From contig CALSZZ010000002.1 of NCBI GenBank assembly GCA_943841885.1, forward strand, positions 278,262-342,261: a stretch of DNA of 64,000 nucleotides, written 5' to 3'. Positions 1 through 8,911 of the stretch are shown here, in pieces. A program made the translations under genes and the position numbers. Source of the stretch: Candidatus Thalassarchaeaceae archaeon. Lineage in GTDB: Archaea; Thermoplasmatota; Poseidoniia; Poseidoniales; Thalassarchaeaceae. The notes under the pieces are model-generated. The model was not told the origin of the DNA. It ran no database searches and worked only from the letters and a program-made list of their open reading frames with translations. Each line of letters starts with the position of its first letter. The stretch's first letter is position 1.

Positions 1-840
1 TAATAGTAAATATTTTCCAATAATGGCCAAGAACTCTGATAAATTAGGAGGTAAAATCCAAGTTGATAATATTGCAGCAATAATAAATCCTGGTACGAAG
101 TAGGGGATTACTCCAATTTGTTTATTTTGATTATTTTTCTTGTTAATACGATTTCCTAGCCAAGCGCATAGTGGAACCACTACAAACAAAAGCGACACCC
201 TAGACAATTTAACTGCAGTCGCTATGATCATTGCTTCTTGTCCTATTGTTTCACCGGCAGCTATGGCTTGAGGTACGGCATGAATTACAGACCCAGACCA
301 AATCCCTCCCTGTTGTTCTGTCAAACCAAGAACCGATGTTAATGGAGGAATTAACAAGAAGGTAACCAATCCTAGTAAATTAATAATTGCTAAAATTACT
401 GCTACTCTTTCCTCTTTCAATCTTAAACTTGGTGATACGGCTACTACTGCACTATTGCCACATATTGCTCCCCCTGCTCCAAGTGCTACAGATGTCTCTA
501 AATCTAATTTAAAATATTTACCAGCGATATAGCATATTATGAAACTAGTTATTGCTGTTGAAAATGCTACAGCAATGCCAAACAAACCTATTTCAGGTAC
601 AAAAAAAGTTCTTATATTTAGCCCGAAACCAAGTAATATTATGGAAATTGGTAATATATAACTAATAATCCATCGCCCTCCTTCTCCAGTGTTAGGGATA
701 TAAAAAGCGATAACGGAACCTAGGATTAATGCTATAGTGCTAGATCCAATGTTGAAATTTATACTTGAAAGAAATATATTAGTTAAGTATGCAATTAGTG
801 CAATTAATATGGCTATACTTATTCCTATATTTTTACTCAT
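1..840 (-). CDS. YeiH/UPF0324 family putative anion exporter, 3' partial
   Basis: This open frame starts with ATG at 840 and runs off the left edge after 280 codons, so the C-terminus is missing. It encodes a very hydrophobic protein with about eight or nine membrane segments. Family hallmarks are visible: GAGGAICGNSAV near residue 115 and SVIHAVPQA near residue 185. They match the UPF0324 (YeiH) family, annotated as putative sulfate exporters, although the substrate is not established for most members. A GGTGAT ribosome binding site lies just upstream of the ATG. The gene follows the TraB-family gene by 18 bases, so the two are probably cotranscribed with folP. The family call is firm; the transported ion is unknown. 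Confidence 0.82.
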   Translation of the reverse strand, partial: MSKNIGISIAILIALIAYLTNIFLSSINFNIGSSTIALILGSVIAFYIPNTGEGGRWIISYILPISIILLGFGLNIRTFFVPEIGLFGIAVAFSTAITSFIICYIAGKYFKLDLETSVALGAGGAICGNSAVVAVSPSLRLKEERVAVILAIINLLGLVTFLLIPPLTSVLGLTEQQGGIWSGSVIHAVPQAIAAGETIGQEAMIIATAVKLSRVSLLFVVVPLCAWLGNRINKKNNQNKQIGVIPYFVPGFIIAAILSTWILPPNLSEFLAIIGKYLLL

Positions 841-858
841 AAAATATCACCTTTTATT

Positions 859-2028
859 CTAAAAGAATATATTGAAAATCGCACCACCCGCTATTAATGA
901 TCCTGCTGTAGATCCAATATTCCCTCCTATCACAACTAACATAACTCTCCCTACTTTATTTTTCCAAAATATTGAGTAATCTGAGAGTGTTATGAATTCT
1001 TGAGCATCTTTTCCAGTTGGTGGTACCATTTTGATCTGTGTGTAGCCTGCAAACCAACCTGCTGCGAGGCTCGGATTAAGGGATGTAAATGGTGACGCCA
1101 AAGCACCTACAATTACAGATAAAGGATGTCCGCCAGCAATTAATATGCCTATTCCTGCAAGTAATGCATTCAATACTAGCCAGACTGAAATAGAATCCCA
1201 TACTTTAGTAAAATCTCCATCATAGGCCATTTTACCAACTAATGTGGCTAGAATAATTGGAATCAATAACATCAAATATTTAGGTAAGTTAGATTTCTTA
1301 GGTTGTTTCTCCAATTCTGGTAATCTTGAAATCATTTCTTTAGAAGGTTTTTTCAGATTATCTTGAATTCCAGATAGGTGTCCTGCACCTACAACTGCTA
1401 GAATTCTACCTTTATCACGTATTTGTTGTATTCTACCACTCAGATAAGCATCTCTTTCATTAATTAGTACATGGCCTGCATTTGGTGCAACTTTGTAGAC
1501 ATCTTCCATCATACTACTTAGCAAATCACTATCTTCCAATAACTCTTCTAAATCAATATCATCTTCTTCAACTTCTTCCCATAATAATGAATTTAGTACT
1601 CTTAATTTCTCTCTAATTCCCATTTTATCCCATGCCCTTCTCAAGGTAATAATCACATCCCTATCTATTAATTCTACAGGAATTCCAACTTCATCAGCTA
1701 CATTAATCGCAGCCAACAATTCAGCACCAGGCTTCTCTCCTGAATTAATTCCCATTTTTCGTTGCTGGACTGATATAGCAGATTGCAATATTATCATAGC
1801 TGACTTTCCATCATTAATTATTTTCATCAAGTCTTCATTATCTATTCCTTCTGGCCTCTTTAATGAAGATAATCTTGATTCACAGAGTTCAACTGCAACA
1901 ATATCAGGTTTATATTCTGCAATCTGTTCTTTTACTAAATTTACCGATGTAGTACTTACATGCGCAGTTCCAAGTAAGCGAAGACTATCATCTATATCTA
2001 TGATATTTTTTGTATATTCAGACATCAT
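859..2028 (-). CDS. TraB/PrgY-family membrane protein
   Basis: The 389-residue protein has an N-terminal TraB/PrgY/GumN-type domain: RLLGTAHVSTTSV near residues 18-30, VAVELCESR near 44-52, and a second conserved VVGAGHLSGI near 214-223. It is followed by several C-terminal membrane segments (about residues 250-389). TraB-family proteins are thought to be membrane-bound proteases or chaperone-like proteins; the enterococcal founders shut down sex pheromone. Archaeal members have no assigned role. The ATG overlaps the folP stop by four bases (ATGA), so it is translationally coupled to folP. Length fits archaeal members of the family. Confidence 0.85.
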   Translation of the reverse strand: MMSEYTKNIIDIDDSLRLLGTAHVSTTSVNLVKEQIAEYKPDIVAVELCESRLSSLKRPEGIDNEDLMKIINDGKSAMIILQSAISVQQRKMGINSGEKPGAELLAAINVADEVGIPVELIDRDVIITLRRAWDKMGIREKLRVLNSLLWEEVEEDDIDLEELLEDSDLLSSMMEDVYKVAPNAGHVLINERDAYLSGRIQQIRDKGRILAVVGAGHLSGIQDNLKKPSKEMISRLPELEKQPKKSNLPKYLMLLIPIILATLVGKMAYDGDFTKVWDSISVWLVLNALLAGIGILIAGGHPLSVIVGALASPFTSLNPSLAAGWFAGYTQIKMVPPTGKDAQEFITLSDYSIFWKNKVGRVMLVVIGGNIGSTAGSLIAGGAIFNIFF

Positions 2029-2864
2029 CCTTCCTCCAATGCGGCCATAGACCTAAACAGGTCTAGATGTTCTGGAACATCATGTACTCTGATTATATCA
2101 ACTTCTTTTGTTGGTGACATAGCCGCAACACCCAATGTCCCTGCGAGTCTATTTTTGGTTTCATTCCTTCCTAATAAATCGCCGAACATTTTTTTCCTAC
2201 TCACTCCCCACATAAGTGGCATAGAATTATCAGAAATTATCTCTCTCCCTGCTGAGAGAAGTTTTAAATTGTGTTTTAGTAATTTACCAAATCCTATTCC
2301 CGGATCATTGATAATATTTTTACTTTCTACTCCAGATTCTATTAATTCCTCGCTAACTCCTCTCAAGTATTGTTTAACTTCTGTAACTACATCTTCATAA
2401 ATCGGGTTATTTTGCATATTTCCAGGTATTCCTTTCATATGCATTATACAAATTGGACATTTATTTTCCAATATCACATTTTTCATTTCAGGATCTGATA
2501 ATGAAGAAACATCATTCACCATGTCTGCGCCATATTTCAGTGCACTCATTGCAACTTTAGATTTTCTTGTATCTATGGAAATTCCAATGTTTGGTAACTC
2601 ATCCCTAATTATCTCGATTGCTGTTGAAACTCTATTAATCTCTTCTTCTAATCTTACTTCAGAAGCACCGGGACGAGTTGATTCGCCTCCAATATCAATC
2701 CAATCAGCACCATTTTCAGCCATTAATATTGCCTTCTCTGATATTTCTTCTAGATTATTAACTCTAGATTTTTTATAAAATGAGTCTGGGGTGACATTAA
2801 TGATGCCCATTATTCTAGGAAAACCATCGTTTCGGCATTTTATAATAGGTCGCCAGTCAGCCAT
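2025..2864 (-). CDS. folP: Dihydropteroate synthase
   Basis: FolP condenses 6-hydroxymethyl-dihydropterin pyrophosphate with p-aminobenzoate (or a related arylamine) to give dihydropteroate. The 279-residue protein shows the full set of motifs: MGIINVTPDSF near residue 20, the pterin-binding DIGGESTRPGA near 57-67, SIDTRKSKVA near 97-106, NDPGIGFGK near 186-194, GVSRKKMFG near 220-228 and a closing IRVHDV. The start is supported by a GGAGGA ribosome binding site six bases upstream. Its stop overlaps the TraB-family start. Together with FolB, a FolM-like SDR and a pterin dehydratase elsewhere in the window, it indicates a largely bacterial-style folate or pterin route. Confidence 0.95.
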   Translation of the reverse strand: MADWRPIIKCRNDGFPRIMGIINVTPDSFYKKSRVNNLEEISEKAILMAENGADWIDIGGESTRPGASEVRLEEEINRVSTAIEIIRDELPNIGISIDTRKSKVAMSALKYGADMVNDVSSLSDPEMKNVILENKCPICIMHMKGIPGNMQNNPIYEDVVTEVKQYLRGVSEELIESGVESKNIINDPGIGFGKLLKHNLKLLSAGREIISDNSMPLMWGVSRKKMFGDLLGRNETKNRLAGTLGVAAMSPTKEVDIIRVHDVPEHLDLFRSMAALEEG

Positions 2865-2918
2865 CTTATCCTCCTATCCTACGTATCCTTTATGATGTGA
2901 CAGACATGCAACCCTGTA

Positions 2919-3569
2919 ATGGCTATGGGAGAGGACATAGGTGATGAACTCTTACAAAGTAGTAGTGGACTATCTAATAATCAGGCCCCAGATGGGCAAA
3001 CTCTATTGATAATGGATTCAATAATACAGAGATTAAAACCAAAAGACTCCCATCATGTTAGGGAAATGATAAATCAAAGAGGATTGATGTCAGGTGCACT
3101 AATGATGACTAGTGCTTTATTTTGGTGGATATCGATAAAAAAAGGCGGAAATACCGTCAATGACTCTGAAATTCCCTCATCTATGATTGGTCAATTTGGG
3201 TTTGAAACTCTAAGTTTAGTGGTTGCTGTAATAATTTTTGTATCAACTTTTGTCGTCGTAATGGGGAGGGAAAAAGGAAATGCTACTATTTCAAATATAG
3301 GTGGTTTATTAATCGTCCTAGGAATATTCTACATAATAGAGCCGTTAATTCTTCATTATGATGAATTAGGTGCCGAATCTGCTTTATTTGCTTCTGGAAG
3401 ACTATTCACACTCTCAATTATGGTATATTTAGGCTCAAAATTCTTTTTTGATGCCTTACTTCTTCAATGGGTTAGTTCAAGTATGCTTAATATGGATGTG
3501 AATATTTCTTCACCTTTTGAAATAACTGGTGATCAGGGACATACTGATGAAGAGGACCCTTACGCATAA
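2919..3569 (+). CDS. Four-helix membrane protein of unknown function
   Basis: I do not recognise this 216-residue protein. It has a polar N-terminus (about 60 residues), then about four hydrophobic segments near residues 62-78, 97-116, 126-144 and 160-180, and a short acidic C-terminal tail. No catalytic motif is visible. An in-frame ATG two codons downstream (2925) is an equal candidate start; neither has a clear ribosome binding site. It lies five bases upstream of trm56 and probably heads the trm56-carA-carB transcription unit, divergent from folP. Confidence 0.75.
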   Translation: MAMGEDIGDELLQSSSGLSNNQAPDGQTLLIMDSIIQRLKPKDSHHVREMINQRGLMSGALMMTSALFWWISIKKGGNTVNDSEIPSSMIGQFGFETLSLVVAVIIFVSTFVVVMGREKGNATISNIGGLLIVLGIFYIIEPLILHYDELGAESALFASGRLFTLSIMVYLGSKFFFDALLLQWVSSSMLNMDVNISSPFEITGDQGHTDEEDPYA

Positions 3570-3574
3570 CATCT

Positions 3575-4129
3575 ATGTCATCTAAAGGGGCAAATGATAT
3601 TTCTGTGCTTAGACTCGGTCATCGCAGGGAAAGAGATAAGAGAATAACATCTCATTTGGGCCTCACAGCTCGTGCATTCGGTGCCGATAAGATAATATTA
3701 TGTGGGGAAGAAGATAAATCTCCTCTCGAAACATGGTCTTCGGTAACTTCACGCTTCGGTGGAAACTTTGATTGTTATTATGAACCAAAACCATTAAAAT
3801 TTCTAAGGAATATTTCTAAGGAGAACTCTTCAACTATAGTCCATTTGACAATGTATGGGGAAGAATTAGAGAAGACAATTTCTAAAATTCCTGATAATAA
3901 ATCAATTATCATCATTGTTGGGGGAACTAAAGTTCCAGGAGAAGTTTTTGGCCTAGCCGATTATAATATCTCTATTGGTAACCAGCCACACTCTGAGGTA
4001 GCCGCTTTAGCTATTTTCCTAAATTCATTTGTTGGTAAAATTGATCCTGATAAAAAATTTGAAGGCGGAGAGATAAAAGTCTTACCCTCTGCTCGTGAAA
4101 AAAAAGTTTTCATCGTTGAAGAAGAATGA
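3575..4129 (+). CDS. trm56: tRNA (cytidine(56)-2'-O)-methyltransferase
   Basis: aTrm56 methylates the 2'-hydroxyl of C56 in the T-loop of archaeal tRNAs, using S-adenosylmethionine. The 184-residue protein begins with the signature VLRLGHRRERDKRITSH (near residues 11-27), followed by LTARAFGADKI. It ends with the SPOUT trefoil-knot region around VGGTKVPGEV, the typical SAM-binding fold. Length matches the family (about 180). The enzyme is archaea-specific, so it is good evidence for the domain of the source. The stop overlaps the annotated carA start by four bases (ATGA). Confidence 0.92.
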   Translation: MSSKGANDISVLRLGHRRERDKRITSHLGLTARAFGADKIILCGEEDKSPLETWSSVTSRFGGNFDCYYEPKPLKFLRNISKENSSTIVHLTMYGEELEKTISKIPDNKSIIIIVGGTKVPGEVFGLADYNISIGNQPHSEVAALAIFLNSFVGKIDPDKKFEGGEIKVLPSAREKKVFIVEEE

Positions 4130-5538
4130 TTTTTCATTCATTAGCATCTATTTTAAGTATATTATTCTCAATGATTAATAGTCGTAGTTTGGCAGCATTG
4201 CTGATGCCGAACTCGGGAGTTAGACGAGGATTCTCCCCCGGGGCTTTATGTTTGGGAGTAAATGATTGCCCAACATTTACCGATGCAGCCGATGTTTTGA
4301 TAGATTCCAAAATAAAAAATGCCCCTAAAGGTAACAAAGGAGTACTTTTGTTGGCAGATGGCTCTAGATTCGAGGGAAAGTTATTTGGCTCAGAAATAAT
4401 TTCTCAGGGTGAACTAGTTTTCATAACAGGAATGACCGGTTATCAAGAAAGTTTAACAGATCCTTCATTTGCTGGCCAAGTACTTACATTTACTTGGCCC
4501 TTATTGGGTAATTATGGGATAATACCAGGCCAATCTGAATCATCAAGAGTCCATCCAAGGGGCGTTATATGTAAACAATTAATTAAAATACCCGACCATA
4601 GAAACAGTGTTGGCAGTGTTCATGACTTTCTGCTTTTACATGATATTCCCGGCATAGAAGGAATAGATACTAGAGAATTAACAAAAAAGGTAAGAGAATT
4701 TGGAACTCTACTATGCGCTTTCGGACCTTTGGAGAAGGAAGATGAAATATACTCATTATTGAAAAATATGTCTCCTCCTGATCATGAAGATTTAGTTTCT
4801 TCTGTAACTTGTAATGAAGCTGTAGTAATAAATCCTGGAGCAACTGATATCGCAGGTCAAAAGTTACCAAGATTAGTAGCGATAGATTGTGGAGTTAAAT
4901 ATAATATTTTAACTGAATTATGCAATCGTTTCGAGGTAGTTTGGTGCCCCGCTTCTATTGATTTCAAGACAATAGTTGACGTCTGGAATCCTGATGCTAT
5001 ATTTGCTTCAAACGGCCCAGGTGATCCAGCACATGATGGACTTGCCTTAATGGCTAGGAAATCTTTAGCAGAAGCAGTACGTTCTGAGATACCTGTTATG
5101 GGAATTTGCTTAGGTCACCAACTGATGGGTTTGGCTGCTGGATTGAGGACATATAAGCTAAAGTATGGCCATAGAGGTACTAACCAACCAGTTTTAGATG
5201 TTGAAACAGGTAAGGTGATAATAACCAGCCAGAATCACGGCTACGCTTTAGAAGATCCAAATAACGGCATGTTATCACCTCATCCTTCTGGATTATGCTC
5301 AGATATCAATGAAAATATTTTGGGAGCTGATTTCAAGGTACGTCATATTAATGCGAATGATAAAACTGTAGAAGGGTTAGATCTGATTGATAGGCCTGCA
5401 TTCACGATACAATTCCATCCTGAGGCATGCCCCGGTCCACATGACGCTTCTTCACTATTTGATAGATTTTCTAACCTCGTACGAAATAAAAAAAAATCTA
5501 ATTTGAAATCAATAACTATGGAAAGGAATGATCTTTAA
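4126..5538 (+). CDS. carA: Carbamoyl-phosphate synthase small (glutaminase) subunit
   Basis: CarA hydrolyses glutamine and passes ammonia to CarB for carbamoyl phosphate, which feeds pyrimidine and arginine synthesis. The C-terminal class I glutamine amidotransferase domain has the nucleophile elbow MGICLGHQ (Cys near residue 327), SQNHGYA, and the His-Glu pair in QFHPEACPGPHD. The CarA-specific N-terminal domain starts only near residue 70 (VLLLADGSRFEG). The first 65 or so residues are extra compared with bacterial CarA and partly hydrophobic, so the ATG at 4126 may be too far upstream. Alternatives are ATG at 4171 or 4204, or TTG at 4348 behind AAAGGAG (4336-4342), which would clip the first strand. 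Its stop overlaps the carB start (TAATG). Confidence 0.93.
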   Translation: MIFHSLASILSILFSMINSRSLAALLMPNSGVRRGFSPGALCLGVNDCPTFTDAADVLIDSKIKNAPKGNKGVLLLADGSRFEGKLFGSEIISQGELVFITGMTGYQESLTDPSFAGQVLTFTWPLLGNYGIIPGQSESSRVHPRGVICKQLIKIPDHRNSVGSVHDFLLLHDIPGIEGIDTRELTKKVREFGTLLCAFGPLEKEDEIYSLLKNMSPPDHEDLVSSVTCNEAVVINPGATDIAGQKLPRLVAIDCGVKYNILTELCNRFEVVWCPASIDFKTIVDVWNPDAIFASNGPGDPAHDGLALMARKSLAEAVRSEIPVMGICLGHQLMGLAAGLRTYKLKYGHRGTNQPVLDVETGKVIITSQNHGYALEDPNNGMLSPHPSGLCSDINENILGADFKVRHINANDKTVEGLDLIDRPAFTIQFHPEACPGPHDASSLFDRFSNLVRNKKKSNLKSITMERNDL

Positions 5539-8500
5539 TGCCTCGTAGAAATGATATTCAAAAAATTGCTATACTGGGAAGTGGTCCAATTAGGATAGGG
5601 CAGGCTGCTGAATTTGATTTTTCGGGCTCTCAAGCATGTCGTGCATTAAGAGATGATGGTTATGAGATAGTGATTATAAATTCTAATCCAGCTACTATTC
5701 AGAATGATCCCGAAATGGCAGATAAAATATACATAGAACCACTTCTCCCTGAAGTTGTTAGACGTATTTTAGATATTGAGAAGCCTGATGCTCTACTTGC
5801 TGGCATGGGAGGTCAAACGGCACTAAATATCGCGTCTGCATTAGCTCACGATGGTTCACTTGAAGAACTAGGTGTCGAACTAATAGGTTGCGACCTAGTT
5901 TCAATAGATGAAGCTGAAGATAGAGATTTATTTAAGAAAACGTGTGAAGAAATAGATCTTCCAGTCTGCCGTGGAATCGCTTGTTCGTCTATAGATGATG
6001 TCCTATTGGCCGCTGAAAATTTAGGAGGATTTCCACTTCTGATTAGGCCTGCTTTTACACTTGGCGGATTAGGAGGAGGCACTGCATTCAATAAAGGGCA
6101 ATTAGTTGAGATTGCAAGCCAAGGAATACTCCATTCTGCAATAGGACAAGTATTAGTGGAAGAAAGTATACTGGGTTGGCAAGAACATGAATATGAAGTT
6201 ATGAGAGATGATGCAGATAACGCGATTATTGTCTGTACTATGGAAAATTTAGATCCAATGGGAGTTCATACTGGTGAATCTATAGTCGTAGCCCCCCAAC
6301 AGACTCTTTCTGATCAAGATCATCAGATGTTGAGGGACGCTGCATTAAAATTGATTCGACGTTTAAACATCAAGGGCGGATGCAATGTACAATTTGCATT
6401 TGATCAATCTAATGGAGACTTTCGTGTAATAGAAGTAAATCCACGAGTATCTCGTTCTTCTGCACTTGCATCAAAAGCCACAGGATATCCCATTGCTAGG
6501 ATGGCTGCTCTGATTGCAGTGGGGTATACTTTAGATGAACTACCAAATCCAATAACAGGTGAAGGAACTACTGCTGCATTTGAGCCAACCTTAGATTATT
6601 GTGTTGTAAAAATTCCAAGATGGCCATTTGATAAATTTAGAACTGCAGATAGAACAATTGGGACATCTATGAAATCTACTGGTGAAGTAATGGCTATCGG
6701 ACGTTCTTTCGAAGAAGCATGCCTAAAAGCATGGGCTAGTCTAGAATATGGTAAACCGCACCCAACGCCATTGACTATTGCCGATTGTTCAGATGGAGAA
6801 TACAGGGACATTGATTCAACTACGCCATTACCAAGTAATATTTTGGACGAATGGCTCAGGATCCCTTCAGACAGGAGAATGAGTGCGATTTTTGAAGCCT
6901 TCAGAAGAGGATATACTATCGAAGAAGTAAGAAATTTGACTGGCGGTATAACTCGATGGTTTTTACATAGATTTGAAACCATGGCTTTAGTTGAAGCCGA
7001 AGTAAAATTAATTGGAAACTCTGGATTAGATACTTCACAAATATCTGAAAAAGATCTAAGATATTGGAAAGGAATGGGTTTCTCAGATCTTTACATAGCA
7101 AATGCTCTTGTGGGTTTTAATGTCAATAAATCTAATAGAATTATTTCAGAAATAGATGAATTTTCAATTACAAAAAGAAGACATGATCTAGGTATTCATC
7201 CCAGATTTAGGATGGTCGATTCTTGTGCAGCAGAATTTGCTGCAGTGACTCCATATTACTATTCAACCTATGAAGGAAGTAAGATTACACATGGCATAGA
7301 CAAAACTCCTGAGGCAAAAAATAGTAGTAAAAAAAGAATAGTTGTAGTTGGTTCTGGGCCTATCCGAATAGGTCAAGGTATAGAATTTGATTATGCATGC
7401 GTCCACGCCGCGGGGGCTATTCAAGATCTCAATCATGAAGCAATAATAATCAACAATAATCCTGAAACTGTATCGACCGATTTCGATACTAGTGACAGAC
7501 TTTATTTTGATCCTCTGACTTTAGAAAATGTTTCAGAGATATTATTGAGGGAATCTGCAGATGGAATTCTACTTCAATTCGGAGGTCAAACTGCTATAAA
7601 CCTAGCATTACCGCTCAGTATTAATCTAAATTATCTAAAGTCTTTAGGTTTAAATACTGTTATCAAAGGAACAAGTCCATCTGCAATTGATGAAGCGAGT
7701 GATAGATTTCGCTTCGAGAAATTTGCCTCAAATAACAATCTCAGGATGCCAAATGGGCTTACAGCCAAATCTTCTGATGATGTCCGCTCTGCTGTTAGAA
7801 AAATTGGGTATCCGGTACTGATTAGACCTTCATATGTCTTAGGTGGGAGGGGGATGGAGATTTTATCTTCAGATATTCAACTTGAAGCATATATGGCAGA
7901 AGCATACATTGCTAATGATAAACCTCTATTAATTGATGAATATTTAGGCAATGCTATGGAGTTAGATGTTGATGCTGTTTGCGATGGAAAAACAGTACTC
8001 ATTGGTGCCATAATGGAGCACCTTGAAGAAGCAGGGATACACTCTGGAGATTCAACTTGTTTTATACCTACTCAAAATGTTTCTGATGACATGCTATCCG
8101 AAGTAAAAAAATGGACAAAAAAAATCGGCTTAGGACTTGATATAAGAGGTTGTTTTAACATACAATTTGCCATCAAAGAAGAAATTTTATATGTTCTGGA
8201 AGTAAATCCTCGTGGCTCTAGAACCTTTCCCTTTGTAGCCAAATCAACCGGCATCCCACTAGCTAGAATCGCAGCCAGGGTGGCTTTAGGAAATCAACTC
8301 AGTGAACTTCCCATTCCTCCTCCTCAGAATAAAACAGTTTGTGTTAAAGCACCAGTTTTTCCATTCATTAAATTAAGGGGACTAGATCCTGCTCCAGGCC
8401 CTGAAATGAAATCAACAGGTGAAGTCATGGGCTCCCATATCCGTGCTTCTGCAGCATATTTGAAAGCGAGGATGGCAACTGAGTCTCCAATTCCTACCGA

Positions 8501-8903
8501 GGGAGGAGTTTATGTGACAGTTAACGATAAAGATAAAATTAGAGTTATTACTCATGCAAAAAAATTACAAGATATGGGTTTCAAATTATATGCAACTAGT
8601 GGTACTTCCAGTATTTTAAGAGAGTCAGGAAATCTCGATGTAGAAACTTGTTATAGGATTTCTGAAGGTTCTTCTCCTGATGCATTAGATCTAATGAGAC
8701 AAGGTAAAATTAATTTGATAATAAATACTCCTAGTTCTACAGGTGGGGCGGTTTTGGATGGTAACATGATGAGAAGATTGGCTGTGGAATTGAATATACC
8801 ATTTGTGACTACTATGGCCGGGACAAAAATGGAAGTTGAAGCAATTTATGAAGCCAGATTAGGTATGCCAGAACCACGCGCCCTTGAAATTTCTTCACTT
8901 TAA
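5538..8903 (+). CDS. carB: Carbamoyl-phosphate synthase large subunit
   Basis: CarB makes carbamoyl phosphate from bicarbonate, ammonia and two ATP. The 1121-residue protein is full length, with two homologous ATP-grasp halves. The first opens with ILGSGPIRIGQAAEFD near residue 13 and the second with VVGSGPIRIGQGIEFDYA near residue 605. Each has a glycine-rich ATP loop and an EVNPR metal-binding motif. The C-terminal MGS-like allosteric domain (about residues 990-1121) carries LYATSGTSSILRE. The ATG overlaps the carA stop, so the subunits are translationally coupled. It is convergent with lysS, with only eight bases between the stops. Confidence 0.97.
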   Translation: MPRRNDIQKIAILGSGPIRIGQAAEFDFSGSQACRALRDDGYEIVIINSNPATIQNDPEMADKIYIEPLLPEVVRRILDIEKPDALLAGMGGQTALNIASALAHDGSLEELGVELIGCDLVSIDEAEDRDLFKKTCEEIDLPVCRGIACSSIDDVLLAAENLGGFPLLIRPAFTLGGLGGGTAFNKGQLVEIASQGILHSAIGQVLVEESILGWQEHEYEVMRDDADNAIIVCTMENLDPMGVHTGESIVVAPQQTLSDQDHQMLRDAALKLIRRLNIKGGCNVQFAFDQSNGDFRVIEVNPRVSRSSALASKATGYPIARMAALIAVGYTLDELPNPITGEGTTAAFEPTLDYCVVKIPRWPFDKFRTADRTIGTSMKSTGEVMAIGRSFEEACLKAWASLEYGKPHPTPLTIADCSDGEYRDIDSTTPLPSNILDEWLRIPSDRRMSAIFEAFRRGYTIEEVRNLTGGITRWFLHRFETMALVEAEVKLIGNSGLDTSQISEKDLRYWKGMGFSDLYIANALVGFNVNKSNRIISEIDEFSITKRRHDLGIHPRFRMVDSCAAEFAAVTPYYYSTYEGSKITHGIDKTPEAKNSSKKRIVVVGSGPIRIGQGIEFDYACVHAAGAIQDLNHEAIIINNNPETVSTDFDTSDRLYFDPLTLENVSEILLRESADGILLQFGGQTAINLALPLSINLNYLKSLGLNTVIKGTSPSAIDEASDRFRFEKFASNNNLRMPNGLTAKSSDDVRSAVRKIGYPVLIRPSYVLGGRGMEILSSDIQLEAYMAEAYIANDKPLLIDEYLGNAMELDVDAVCDGKTVLIGAIMEHLEEAGIHSGDSTCFIPTQNVSDDMLSEVKKWTKKIGLGLDIRGCFNIQFAIKEEILYVLEVNPRGSRTFPFVAKSTGIPLARIAARVALGNQLSELPIPPPQNKTVCVKAPVFPFIKLRGLDPAPGPEMKSTGEVMGSHIRASAAYLKARMATESPIPTEGGVYVTVNDKDKIRVITHAKKLQDMGFKLYATSGTSSILRESGNLDVETCYRISEGSSPDALDLMRQGKINLIINTPSSTGGAVLDGNMMRRLAVELNIPFVTTMAGTKMEVEAIYEARLGMPEPRALEISSL

Positions 8904-8911
8904 ATCAATTT

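Noticed and set aside
855-869. TATTCT-AAA-AGAATA inverted repeat at the end of the TraB-family gene
   Set aside because: It is short and AT-only in a very AT-rich gap and includes the stop codon; chance is a sufficient explanation.
4134-4337. Minus-strand open frame opposite the carA N-terminus
   Set aside because: It has no ribosome binding site or recognisable motif, and the plus strand is coupled to trm56. It only adds doubt about the carA start.
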